Shown here: one piece after another, positions 49,569 through 59,709 of the stretch
How the letters are laid out: the number at the start of each line of letters is the position of its first letter
Numbering within the stretch: position 1 is the stretch's first letter
Assembly: GCF_900637635.1 (NCBI RefSeq)
Contig: NZ_LR134383.1
Span: 267,501 to 331,500, forward strand
Length of the DNA stretch: 64,000 nt
Source of the DNA: Legionella jordanis
Lineage (GTDB): Bacteria; Pseudomonadota; Gammaproteobacteria; Legionellales; Legionellaceae
Direction of reading: 5' to 3'
Program-made: the position numbers and the translations under genes
Notes under the pieces: generated by a model
Database searches by the model: none
What the model saw: only the letters and a program-made list of their open reading frames with translations
What the model was told of the DNA's origin: nothing

Positions 49569-52500
49569 TTAGTAGAGAATGCCTTGAAACCAGCCTCGCC
49601 TTGAAGGATCAGGGCTGACTTGTGGCCCCGTGTTTTGATTTAGTCTCCCCAAGGACCAAAAAGAAGAAGACCAAGAATAAATTGTCCCTGAGACCCTTGT
49701 AATGAGAGAAGCCTGTGCAGATGGCAGGGGTTCTGTAGGAGTTGGACAGGCTTTCACCTCAATAGTTTCCGGCTCTTTGGACTCTGATAATAAGGAAGCC
49801 ACATGATAAAAATTACCAGGTCCTTTGATTGCGCGGGACAACAATGCCCTCAGGCTTTCTTGCTCCTGATGTTTAATATATAAGCCAATTAATTTATTGC
49901 GATTATTTATAAATACCTCAAGCTGTTGAGGCAGCCAATTATCAATGGCTCTATCTGATTTACTGCGGTGTAATAATCCTTCGAATAATTCGTCTACGGT
50001 TTTTCTAATGTTCAGCTCATTGGAATTGGGCATTTGCCAGTCATAAATGGCCAGAGCATCTGTTAAAATTTTTAAAGAAATCAAATCAGACTCAGCATTT
50101 ACTTCATGAAGGATTCTGCCTAGATTTTCTCGCCCAGGGAGTTTCTTAACCTGCTCAGATTTTACAGTGCTTGTAATGAGGGGGGCGTGTGTTTCCGTGG
50201 GAATTTGCGCCTGGTAAAACTGTTGATTTTCAGCATTGAAGGGTTGTACGTATTTTGGCTCTCTTGGTTCAAACCAGCTTTGCCAGCCATAAAATAAACT
50301 TCGTTTTAACCAGATGCGAAAATTTGCTAGAAAGCCTGAGATATTGGCGATGGAAAATTCAAATTCAGCTTCACTTAGGGCCCTTTTTGCGATGGTGGCA
50401 CTTTCGGAATCAGCATCCAATTTTCTTAATCCCAAAGTGCACAGTTGAATAAGGCCGTGATAATCTTTTTTCAAGGTAAATTGTTGAATGGCTTGTTCGG
50501 GAGCAAATTCCAGAAGTGAACCACAAATGCTTTCATTAAATAAGCCAGGGCGCTTTAGCAATTCATCGAATAGAATTTGCCGGGTGTTGGGAGCAATTTC
50601 TGCTCGTGTTAACAGCCAGGCTGTGGTTTGCAACTTCTTATGGTCACCAGTTGTCTCAATCAGGTCAAAATAATCACTAAGGCAAAGCTGTAAAGGTTCT
50701 TTTTTTCCATGATAATGAACCAGAAAATAGTCGATGGATGTTATTTGATCCAGTTCTTCAGAAAGAATTTTAATCAGGGGATTAACGTGGATATCGGTAA
50801 TTGGCTCGGGAGTTTCATCAGCCGCCAAAAATAATTTTTTTGCAAATCTGCTAAAAATTTGAACATAACTTTGTGGCTTTTCAGTCGGCGCAGTTCTTAA
50901 GTGTATGGGTTTTTGCAAGCGCTTTATATTCAGTTGGCCATCATCGTAGAATATTGAACAATCGGCGAAAAGCGCACTGCTGCGTAGGTAATTGCTGGTG
51001 GCCTGCCCAATTTGCTCTTGAAGAGGTAAAAAATTATCCCGCTCGCCCATTCTCATTAGCAGTTGAATGGTTTGCGATTTTAGGGGTTTTTTATTTTCAA
51101 GGATTTTATTGGTTAAATTACGGATGAATTGTATGGCATTATCACTTGCCTGACGGCCGTAAAAATAAAGATGACAAATTTGGTTTAAATGTTCTTCATC
51201 GCAAAGTGCCAATAACATTTTCAGTGTGCTGCTTGGTAATTGATCTAAATTTTGCAATAAAGATAAAATGATTTGATTTTTTTTAGCCTCAGGCATTTGT
51301 GCTACCTCCGCTAACACCAGGTTAGGATGAAGCTGGATAAAAGCCAGCAAAGGTAACTCTCGATTTGGCATTCTGCTGGCAAGATTAAGCCAATACTTGA
51401 TTAGACCAGGAATTTGTTCATGTACTTGTTGAAGCAAAAGATTAACAGTATGGGTGCTGAGTTGATGAAAATGCTTAACAGAGCATAATAAACTGGCTGC
51501 GGCTTCAGCCTGTAATCCTTTGATGAACTCTGGTTCCAGAGCTGCAATTTGCAGCTGGTCGATGATGCCTTGTAAACGGGAGGATTGAATGGTTTCGGAT
51601 TTGCTTATCTGCTTAAAAAACTCTTCACCTGAAAAATTATCAATATAGTCTTTCCGAGTAGCCAAATGCGTAGCAATAATGGATCTCACCAACTCGTCTG
51701 AGGCAGCCTTTTGCAGTTTAATAAGCTCATTTATGGGAATTTGACACTCGCGGAGTAAATTGAATAGTGCTTGTTTTCCAGAAGCATTCTCACGAATGGC
51801 TTTAAGATGATTTTCTTGCTGCAAAGCCAATTGCAAAAACAGAGTTCGGTTTTCAGGAGATTCCTTTACTTGCGCTTGAATCCATGACCAGGAAAATCCA
51901 AGAACAATGTTTTTCAATAGGGCTTGATCGGCGGTTTTAATTTGCAAAATGCAGTTAAATAGCCATGTGGATTTGGTTTCACTGATTCCCTTGCTAAGGG
52001 CAAGTCCCTGGCAAAGTTTCTGCAGTAAATTTTCCTCTACGATGTATGTTAATAATCTCTCCAAAAAAATTTGATTTGACAGTTCTTTCTCAGAAATTTG
52101 TTGCAGCCAATTAATAAAATCGGCAATTAATTTTTCTTTATCCTCAGTTAAAAAAGAAGTGAGGCAAAGCCAATGGAAGTAAAGGCCTGGAGCCTGGATG
52201 TTTGTATCTTGTTGAAGCTTTTCCATGAATGGGTAGTAATAAAAGCCTCTGTTGTTTTGAAAAAGAACTTTAAGGCAAACATCAAAATTTTTTTGTGCCT
52301 GCTCAACAACAGAATCACTCCTGGCCCGTTTCATCATTTGTGAGCGCTGGTTAAGCAGTATGTTGTACAAAGAAGCCTCAGCACTAAACAGTTGAAACTC
52401 CTGTTTATTTTTATAAGCTTCTGCGGCTAATTCTGGTAAAGGTTTAATCAGGAAAGACAGGCGTTGAAGAGCCAAAATTTGCTTGCATTCCATTTCACTC

Positions 52501-55500
52501 AACTTGGCAAATTCCTCAAGAGAGAGCTGAGCCAGCAGAGGCTTATCAATATCATCACGAGCCTTAAGCCCAAGAACCACATGCAGCTGTTGTTGAATGA
52601 TCGTTTCGCAGTCTTGAGCAAAACCGGAGCGAATGGTGTCTTCAATTAATTTCTCATTGGCTTGGCTGTCTTGAACGGCAAAAGACATCATTTGCTTAAC
52701 CAATGTTGGACTTAATTTTGCAATAAGTGTCTGTGTTTTTTCCGATTCAAAGTAAAATTTCTGCAGTTGCATTAAGAATTCATGACAAAGCAAGGTCTTT
52801 TGTCTGCTGAACAGGGGGAGATAAGAATTTAGGATAGAGGCTAGTTCATCGGTATTTTCGGTTTTTAAATGGCAATAAGCTAACTGTTTTATTCTGGTTT
52901 CATCCTGCGCATCATCATTAAAACTCATGGCGAGCTTTGTTATTTCATTAAGTTTGTGCCTATATACACGGCCTTGGTCAGCCAGTTTTATCAGTTCAAG
53001 GCGAAGCCAATCCATTTCGAAATTATTGCCAAGAGAGGGAGGTAATAAAAATTGCTGCAATTTAACCTCTGCTAACTGGATACTTTTCGCTTTTAAAACC
53101 ATCATTAAAATGTGATAGAGATAAGGCTGCTGATCGGGGCTTAAAATGGAGAGCTGAAGCTTAAGCTCTTCGAATGACTGGGAAGAGAGCTCTTTAATAA
53201 GGATAGATAAAGAGGAAATTTTTTCATATTCCTTTAAGGTCTTATATACCGCCTGTTGTTGCTTTTGCCTTCGATGAAGTTGTTCAATTTGTTTAAACAA
53301 CTCCTCGTTTGGATACTGCGCCAGGATGGATTGTAGTAATTCAGATTTCATGGATTGCGTCAGAGGGGAAAAGAGACAAACCTGTAAAAACCATTCCCTA
53401 AAGCCATCATGAGTAAAGATTTTCTTCTGCGGGACAACGGTTTTTAAAAGATTTTCAAATTGAACAGAAGGGTTAATTCCTTTTCGCTCAAGCCAAGAGT
53501 TATGCGTCTGGAGGGAATTGGCTAGAGAATCGATGTCTTGAGATTGCAGTTGATGAATGACTCCATTCTTGATTCGTGCGAGATAGGAATTCGCTCTGAA
53601 AAATTGGATTAATTTAGGTTCAGAAAAAAATTCGATTGTTGCAATTTGTTTCTGGTAGGATTCAAGATAACCTCGAATGATTTGCTGATGAGGGGAGTTT
53701 AAGCTCTCCACTCTACGACAATAATCCTCAAGCATGGTTTGCATGTCATTAAATTGCAGATCATAAAAACTGTCTAAATTGCTTGCGCAGAAAAGCGGCT
53801 TAATCACTTGCTGATAAAGAGGGCTGCCTTCAATGGTTTCTCGAACTGCAACGTCAGCTCGCAGATATTCTCTAATAATTTCAAATAAAGCTTCTGTAAG
53901 AATCGGAATGCGTTGCAGCCACCTTGCTGCGCAAAGCATTTGCGGGGCAACCTCATGACATGACATAAACGGTTCATAAAACTGTTGTAGAAGATTGACT
54001 GTATTCCATAATTCAAACTGCGCCCCTACAATTTTACGGATGAGAGAAGGCTCCAGATGTTTAATTAATTGAGGTTTGCCTGGAGTTCCTCGCCAAGGAT
54101 GCAAGGCAGTCTGCTGCAAAAGGCGAAACAACAATCCTTCAGGATCCACTTGCATATCAAGGCTGGGATTTTGCAAATAATCAATGACTCCTTGCTTAAG
54201 ATAATGACTCTCATCAATAACTTGCATGAGTTGCTTGCAGTGTTTTTGCTCAACCGTGTAATTGCTAAACGCCGCCAAGGTTTGCGCATCGATATTCATG
54301 ATGTCAAACCAATGGGCTAGTGAAATGTTTTTCTTTTCAAGATATTCGAAAATGGCTTTAATGAATTCCTTTTTGCGGATTGGCGGGCTATAACTATCCA
54401 GAATTCTTAAGACCTGCTTTCCTGACGTCATATCAGTAAACAAAATGTTGAGTTGAGTTGAGCTGAGGCTATTTAAGCCTCTGGGATGCCTCGCGAGCAA
54501 ATCCACAAATACAAAGCGAGTTTTGCTCTTGCTATAAATTTCATACAAGTCTTCTACCGGCAGCACTTGGGCTAAAGTCAGTAAAGAAGACCACTGAACA
54601 TCACCCAATGTGGGGCGTTGAAGCAATTCCTGCGCTAATTTTTTTTTATTTTCTTCAGTTAGTTGATTAAAAAAAAGGATAAATTGATCTTCATTCAAAT
54701 CAATTGGAGGTGAGCTCAAAATTTGCTTGATGAAATCCTGATATTCACTCGCATTGGTTAACTCCGGATGGAAGTTTATATGCCCATGCTCCAGAAGAAT
54801 GATGGTTAAGGGGTGCCTGCTCATTGATTTAATGCGCAACTCTTTAAGCCAACTTAACGCCAATTGGGCGAAAACTGGGCTGGCTAAAACAGCATGGGCC
54901 CAGCGATTGTCCTGTGCAATCAGATAAGAAAGGAGGTTTAATGCCATTTGCTGTAATTCATCTGGAAAACGAGAAAGATGTTCGGCTTGCACGTGATTCT
55001 CACCCAGGTTTTTAATGAGTCTCAGATGCTCTAAAACTAAATTGATGTTGTCTGACTGGCTTATCTGCCAGTTACTCAGGCTCAACAAGGTTAAATTAAT
55101 TACCAATAAGCCAGTAATAGTAAGCTGATTAGATTGAATGTTTTGTTGAACCAATCGGACAAATTCTATTTTCTTTGCGCTAGATTGCTTGCTTAAGTGC
55201 TGGAAAATGGCAAGAGAGTGTGGCATCTGATTGGCATTGGTGGCCATTATGATAAAAATGGTTGCCAAATGAGGTTGTAGATCCTCGCGCTGATAAATTG
55301 TTTCCAATAAGATAGGATTTTGAGGAAGCAAGCTTAAAAGTGCCCCATAATCAACGTCTTCAAATTTACGCACTGAACTTAACTGGTTTAACCAGGACGG
55401 CAATCGCTTAATGAGTTCATCTGATTTGCATTCTTTAAAGAGCCATTGCAATTCTTCATTACTCAGGAAAGGAACGACTGCATCAAGATTGGCCAAACCA

Positions 55501-58136
55501 AGAATAAAACTCAAACTTTTATTGAGCAAACCTGGATTATTGCTGGCTTTTCTTACCTCACAAAGCAGATGCTTAATCAGCTTAATAGTTTGTTCATTTT
55601 CTTTTCCCTGTAAATAAATGGCTACTTTCAACCAGTTAGCCTTGGTGTTTTCCTGAAGGGATCTGGCTAAGATTCTAGCCAGCGAGGAGGGGTCCATATG
55701 TTCTAGAGCTTCTACATCAATTTGCACTAAATATTGTGCACACAGATTGCTGTCTTGTTCCCCCCCAACATCACTAGCCAGTCTCGCCAGCAAAGGATCA
55801 AAACAATGAGCTGAACATAATTGTGTTGTTAAGAACTGAAAGGCTTTTTTTTCATCGAATGGCTGTTTTGGAGAGAGTAAATTCCAGCATGCTTGCTTTA
55901 AGCATAAATAATTTTTTTTTCCCTGCTCAGTCAAGCTTTGCTGGGCGGTTTCAAGATTGATAAATAAAGTTTGTAATTTTTTAGGGGTGGTATGAAATTG
56001 TCCCAATAGCCTAAGAGCAATTGCTTCGGCATTGTTTTCATCACAATGAGCTAAATTTAAAATTCGATTGGCTCTTAATTTCAAATCCGTTGCTGGGCTT
56101 AATACAACAAAACCTTGTAATAAGGATGGGGTGTAATCCTGCATCAGGGATGAGCGTGAGCATAGATTAAAAAAACAGCTCGGGTTTTCCAGTAAAAATG
56201 AAATCAGTTGCTGAGGATTTTCACAGCTGGTCCACTGATGGATTGCTGCTTTTTCATCCATGGTTGTTTGCAGTCTTTGACAAAAGTAATTCAGTAACTG
56301 ATTCAAGGTGGAAGAATAATTGGAATCACTTTGAGTTTTTTTTAGCAATTCTTCGATTAAGGTAATTAAATTTTTATCATCAATGAATGGCATTAACTTA
56401 TCGAGGAAAGCTTCATTGAATTGTGGGGTGTTCAGTAACAGGTAGAGCAAAAGTGGCTGTCTGTCTGTTGTTTTTAATAGTTCCACAAGGGGTTGGAATT
56501 CTGCCTCTGCAACATGAAGTCGATTCATCTCCAGATAAAAGGCTAGAAATTCATCACTGTTAAAATGTTTAAGTACATTCAATTGTTCGGGTAATTTTAG
56601 GACTTTTAACAATTCTCGACAGTGAGGGAGTAGATGGTGTTTTGGAAATTGTTCGGCCAAGAGGGTCATTAACCATTTTTGTCGAAGGGAAGAATGCGAT
56701 TTAAAATGGTTAAAGATAATTTGGATGGCTTCCCGCGTTACTTCTTCAGGAAACACTTTTATCATTTGAGCAAGATTACTTAAGGCTTTCTCAGGCGTAC
56801 TTAGAGCCACCATTTTTTCACACAAAATAGTGTAATAAATGTCACATAGTGATTCAAAACCTTGCTGAAAAATTAGGCGCAGCGCTGTGATGTGCCCAAA
56901 CAGGTTAATAAGCTGGGAGACAGTAAGCGATTTAAAGCATTCTTCGGTTAAAAGGTTGTCACGAGATTTGCTGTAGGTAATGTAATTGATGGTTTTTGTT
57001 CTATCTTCATCATCAATTGCTGTCAAACAGCTAAACACTTGTGTTCGGTCAAAGTGTTTGTCAAATAAATCGTCCAGAAAACGAATATCCTCATTGCTGC
57101 TCTTCTTGCAAAAGATGGAAACATAGTTTTTAAAGTAAATAGTAAACTCTGAATGAGGAAGATAGGCAGCAATCGCTAGTAAAGAAAAGCAGAGGGTTGT
57201 TTTTAATTGAGGATCAGTTACATCGTATTTGTCGTTCTGCTCAAAGAACTCAGCAAGCAATTCTTTTTGTTGAATTGGATTGCCTTGTTCCTTAAGGCGC
57301 TTGGAAAATAAGATATTGGCCAATTCACTGTTATCGGAGATTAAATGCTCATAATCTACTTTCGAACTGGTTGCCCGCACGGTTAGAGCAGTTGCCAGCA
57401 CATCGTACTTATGCAAATAAATTTGTCTTCTTTCGGCAAAGCGGCTGTGTTGCCTTTCCTGATTATTGGCTGCATAAGTAGCGGCCAAGGCTCGCAATTG
57501 GAAGATGATGTTGACCAATTTTTCAGTACTTACAAAAAGACTTAATTGATTCAAGTGCTCATAAGCACAGGTCGGGGATAGAAGAAGGCTGGCAGCAAGT
57601 TTTTCCAAATGCTCTGATTTACCTATTAGTGTGCCTACGTCCCGACTATGCAAAACATATGTAATTAGTGCCTCAAGCCAGTGCGGGCGCCCATCGGCTG
57701 TTTCTAGCAGTCGACTGTATAAGCGTTCTCGCTGTGCAGCTGGAAGATGCTGTAGCAGGAAACCAATTTCTTCATTTGGATAATGTTTTTCTATCCAAAG
57801 AATGAGATTTGAAATGAGCTCTTGCCATTGATTAGGTTGATTAGTCAGACAATGGTCTAAATCCTGAAGAATTGTTTTGATTTGCTCTTTGTTTGCGCAA
57901 TTTAATGCATCCACTAACAAGTGACTTAGAATTTTAGCTTTAAGTATATCCTTATCGGGCAGCCATTCGCCTTGACCCACAAGAGATAAAAGGGCGGTTA
58001 ATTTTTCGAAATTATGGGCGTCTACCAGCTGATTAATGAGTGGATTCAGTACTGGAGAACCCGGTTTTTCCTGCATGAACAATGCTTGAGCATTCAAAGC
58101 ATCTGAAAGAAATTCTGTCTCAAAGTATTTGCCCAT
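49569..58136 (-). CDS. Giant 2,855-residue helical protein, unknown
   Basis: A single uninterrupted 8.57-kb frame with a good start (ATG 58136 after AAGGAGTCGCAC). The protein is not recognised. It is leucine, glutamine and glutamate rich and appears almost wholly alpha-helical, with many short helix pairs of the kind found in HEAT, ARM or TPR solenoids, but no clean repeat unit was derived by eye. There is no signal peptide and no long membrane helix. Near the C-terminus (about 2560-2600) is an aromatic basic amphipathic stretch (RIWLKRSLFYGWQSWFEP) and the end is serine and tryptophan rich (YSWSSSFWSLGR). No enzymatic motif was seen. It could be a scaffold or an injected effector; neither is shown. 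Confidence 0.9.
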   Translation of the reverse strand: MGKYFETEFLSDALNAQALFMQEKPGSPVLNPLINQLVDAHNFEKLTALLSLVGQGEWLPDKDILKAKILSHLLVDALNCANKEQIKTILQDLDHCLTNQPNQWQELISNLILWIEKHYPNEEIGFLLQHLPAAQRERLYSRLLETADGRPHWLEALITYVLHSRDVGTLIGKSEHLEKLAASLLLSPTCAYEHLNQLSLFVSTEKLVNIIFQLRALAATYAANNQERQHSRFAERRQIYLHKYDVLATALTVRATSSKVDYEHLISDNSELANILFSKRLKEQGNPIQQKELLAEFFEQNDKYDVTDPQLKTTLCFSLLAIAAYLPHSEFTIYFKNYVSIFCKKSSNEDIRFLDDLFDKHFDRTQVFSCLTAIDDEDRTKTINYITYSKSRDNLLTEECFKSLTVSQLINLFGHITALRLIFQQGFESLCDIYYTILCEKMVALSTPEKALSNLAQMIKVFPEEVTREAIQIIFNHFKSHSSLRQKWLMTLLAEQFPKHHLLPHCRELLKVLKLPEQLNVLKHFNSDEFLAFYLEMNRLHVAEAEFQPLVELLKTTDRQPLLLYLLLNTPQFNEAFLDKLMPFIDDKNLITLIEELLKKTQSDSNYSSTLNQLLNYFCQRLQTTMDEKAAIHQWTSCENPQQLISFLLENPSCFFNLCSRSSLMQDYTPSLLQGFVVLSPATDLKLRANRILNLAHCDENNAEAIALRLLGQFHTTPKKLQTLFINLETAQQSLTEQGKKNYLCLKQACWNLLSPKQPFDEKKAFQFLTTQLCSAHCFDPLLARLASDVGGEQDSNLCAQYLVQIDVEALEHMDPSSLARILARSLQENTKANWLKVAIYLQGKENEQTIKLIKHLLCEVRKASNNPGLLNKSLSFILGLANLDAVVPFLSNEELQWLFKECKSDELIKRLPSWLNQLSSVRKFEDVDYGALLSLLPQNPILLETIYQREDLQPHLATIFIIMATNANQMPHSLAIFQHLSKQSSAKKIEFVRLVQQNIQSNQLTITGLLVINLTLLSLSNWQISQSDNINLVLEHLRLIKNLGENHVQAEHLSRFPDELQQMALNLLSYLIAQDNRWAHAVLASPVFAQLALSWLKELRIKSMSRHPLTIILLEHGHINFHPELTNASEYQDFIKQILSSPPIDLNEDQFILFFNQLTEENKKKLAQELLQRPTLGDVQWSSLLTLAQVLPVEDLYEIYSKSKTRFVFVDLLARHPRGLNSLSSTQLNILFTDMTSGKQVLRILDSYSPPIRKKEFIKAIFEYLEKKNISLAHWFDIMNIDAQTLAAFSNYTVEQKHCKQLMQVIDESHYLKQGVIDYLQNPSLDMQVDPEGLLFRLLQQTALHPWRGTPGKPQLIKHLEPSLIRKIVGAQFELWNTVNLLQQFYEPFMSCHEVAPQMLCAARWLQRIPILTEALFEIIREYLRADVAVRETIEGSPLYQQVIKPLFCASNLDSFYDLQFNDMQTMLEDYCRRVESLNSPHQQIIRGYLESYQKQIATIEFFSEPKLIQFFRANSYLARIKNGVIHQLQSQDIDSLANSLQTHNSWLERKGINPSVQFENLLKTVVPQKKIFTHDGFREWFLQVCLFSPLTQSMKSELLQSILAQYPNEELFKQIEQLHRRQKQQQAVYKTLKEYEKISSLSILIKELSSQSFEELKLQLSILSPDQQPYLYHILMMVLKAKSIQLAEVKLQQFLLPPSLGNNFEMDWLRLELIKLADQGRVYRHKLNEITKLAMSFNDDAQDETRIKQLAYCHLKTENTDELASILNSYLPLFSRQKTLLCHEFLMQLQKFYFESEKTQTLIAKLSPTLVKQMMSFAVQDSQANEKLIEDTIRSGFAQDCETIIQQQLHVVLGLKARDDIDKPLLAQLSLEEFAKLSEMECKQILALQRLSFLIKPLPELAAEAYKNKQEFQLFSAEASLYNILLNQRSQMMKRARSDSVVEQAQKNFDVCLKVLFQNNRGFYYYPFMEKLQQDTNIQAPGLYFHWLCLTSFLTEDKEKLIADFINWLQQISEKELSNQIFLERLLTYIVEENLLQKLCQGLALSKGISETKSTWLFNCILQIKTADQALLKNIVLGFSWSWIQAQVKESPENRTLFLQLALQQENHLKAIRENASGKQALFNLLRECQIPINELIKLQKAASDELVRSIIATHLATRKDYIDNFSGEEFFKQISKSETIQSSRLQGIIDQLQIAALEPEFIKGLQAEAAASLLCSVKHFHQLSTHTVNLLLQQVHEQIPGLIKYWLNLASRMPNRELPLLAFIQLHPNLVLAEVAQMPEAKKNQIILSLLQNLDQLPSSTLKMLLALCDEEHLNQICHLYFYGRQASDNAIQFIRNLTNKILENKKPLKSQTIQLLMRMGERDNFLPLQEQIGQATSNYLRSSALFADCSIFYDDGQLNIKRLQKPIHLRTAPTEKPQSYVQIFSRFAKKLFLAADETPEPITDIHVNPLIKILSEELDQITSIDYFLVHYHGKKEPLQLCLSDYFDLIETTGDHKKLQTTAWLLTRAEIAPNTRQILFDELLKRPGLFNESICGSLLEFAPEQAIQQFTLKKDYHGLIQLCTLGLRKLDADSESATIAKRALSEAEFEFSIANISGFLANFRIWLKRSLFYGWQSWFEPREPKYVQPFNAENQQFYQAQIPTETHAPLITSTVKSEQVKKLPGRENLGRILHEVNAESDLISLKILTDALAIYDWQMPNSNELNIRKTVDELFEGLLHRSKSDRAIDNWLPQQLEVFINNRNKLIGLYIKHQEQESLRALLSRAIKGPGNFYHVASLLSESKEPETIEVKACPTPTEPLPSAQASLITRVSGTIYSWSSSFWSLGRLNQNTGPQVSPDPSRRGWFQGILY

Positions 58137-58218
58137 GTGCGACTCCTTGTCTCAGGGGCTCAAAGACATAAAGCATTCAGCAAAATGCCCTGATCTTGAT
58201 TTCATTCCTTTGATTAGA

Positions 58219-58236
58219 TCAAGCATAACTGCTTGA
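58219..58236. repeat. Hairpin between trkH and the giant gene
   Basis: A perfect 7-bp inverted repeat, TCAAGCA (58219-58225) and TGCTTGA (58230-58236), loop of four. The T-run on the minus strand stands before the stem instead of after it, so it does not look like a classical terminator for trkH. Confidence 0.4.
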
Positions 58237-58257
58237 GAAAAAATTTCAATATTTGTT

Positions 58258-59706
58258 TTATTTTTGCCAAAAATGTGGGGAAAATAAGATAAGAAGAGAA
58301 AATATCTCCAGACGTCCGGCTAACATAGAGAAAATAAGCAGCCATTTGCTGGCATCACTCAGGTTGGCAAAATTATTACTAATGCCCCCCAATCCTGCTC
58401 CGGCGTTGGCTAAAGAAGCAACAATTGCTGAAAACGCAGTGATAAAATCATTGCCTAGAGCCATAAATAGAACCATTAGCAGCAGAAAAAGAGCAATAAA
58501 CCCTGAAATAAATCCCCACATGGATTCCAAAACAGGCTCTGGGAGGGTTTGCTTACCAAATTTAATTGGAATTAAGGCGTAGGGATGGAGTAAGCGCACC
58601 ATTTCTCTTCGGCTTTGCTTATAAATTAACAGTGCGCGGATCACTTTCACGCCACCACTCGTTGAACCGGCGCAGCCACCCACGAGGGCAATCAACATAA
58701 TGAGAATTGGAACATAAGTGGGCCAATTGCTGAACGAAGAAGACATAAAGCCTGTGGTTGTGGCCAAGGAAATGACATTGAATAAGCTTTTTATAAGGGC
58801 ATGATGATTGGCTTCAAAAAAGCCATAAATGATGAGACTAATGGTGACAAGAAGACTCGCTAAAAAAAGGAAGGTAATGTAAAAGCGGAATTCCTCATCC
58901 TGCCAATAATGGCTTAAGCTCCTTTTTTTCAAAGCAAGAAAATGCAAGGCAAAATTGGTGCCACCAAGAATCATAAAGACACAGGCGATTAATTCAATGA
59001 CATCGCTTTGATAAAATGCAAAGCTGCTGTCATGCATGGAGAAACCTCCAGTAGACACCGTGGCAAAACTTTCCCCTAAGGCATCAAACCAATCCATACC
59101 TGCTAACCAGTAGCAAAGCCAACAAATGCAGGTCAATAGCAAATAAATGGACCATAAGGCCTTTGCTGTCTGAGCAATTCTTGGCGTTAATTTGCTGTCT
59201 TTCATCGGCCCTGGTGTTTCTGCCCGATACAACTGCATCCCCCCAACGCCAAGCATTGGCAATATAGCGACTGCTAAAACTACAATTCCCATCCCCCCCA
59301 AAAATTGCAATTGCTGACGATAAAAAAGAACAGCATGAGGTAAGCCTTCAATATGTTGAATGATGCTTGCGCCCGTGGTTGTGAAGCCTGAAACGGATTC
59401 GAAAACAGCATCGGTTAGGCTGTGATGATGAATTGCAAAAATAAACGGTAGAGAAGCATAAAAACAAAGCACGAACCAAAAGAGAACGACAATTAAAAAA
59501 CCATCCCTGATTTTTAATTCATGGTGTTGCTTTCTAAAACTAAACCAAAGCACTAAACCTGTGAAAAAAGTACAGGCAAATGCCGCTACGAAAGGCAACC
59601 AAAATCTTTCCTGAAAAATAAGATTGATCACGAGCGGTGTAAGCATACTCACACTGAACATCATGAGTAACAGGCCAATAAGACGAAAAATTGTTTTTAT
59701 TTGCAT
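58258..59706 (-). CDS. trkH: Trk potassium uptake protein TrkH
   Basis: TrkH is the potassium channel subunit in the inner membrane. The 482-residue protein has the four-fold repeated pore with filter-like segments ESVSGFTTTGAS, FATVSTGGFS, LATTTGFMSS and a C-terminal repeat around SAIVASLANAGAGLGG. The length is as in E. coli. It starts 3 bases after the trkA stop, as last gene of the lptM-dapF-trkA-trkH operon. Confidence 0.95.
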   Translation of the reverse strand: MQIKTIFRLIGLLLMMFSVSMLTPLVINLIFQERFWLPFVAAFACTFFTGLVLWFSFRKQHHELKIRDGFLIVVLFWFVLCFYASLPFIFAIHHHSLTDAVFESVSGFTTTGASIIQHIEGLPHAVLFYRQQLQFLGGMGIVVLAVAILPMLGVGGMQLYRAETPGPMKDSKLTPRIAQTAKALWSIYLLLTCICWLCYWLAGMDWFDALGESFATVSTGGFSMHDSSFAFYQSDVIELIACVFMILGGTNFALHFLALKKRSLSHYWQDEEFRFYITFLFLASLLVTISLIIYGFFEANHHALIKSLFNVISLATTTGFMSSSFSNWPTYVPILIMLIALVGGCAGSTSGGVKVIRALLIYKQSRREMVRLLHPYALIPIKFGKQTLPEPVLESMWGFISGFIALFLLLMVLFMALGNDFITAFSAIVASLANAGAGLGGISNNFANLSDASKWLLIFSMLAGRLEIFSLLILFSPHFWQK

Positions 59707-59709
59707 TAT

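Noticed and set aside
54065-54320. Short frames on both strands within the giant gene
   Set aside because: They are shadows of a long, well-formed coding frame and have no start signals of their own.
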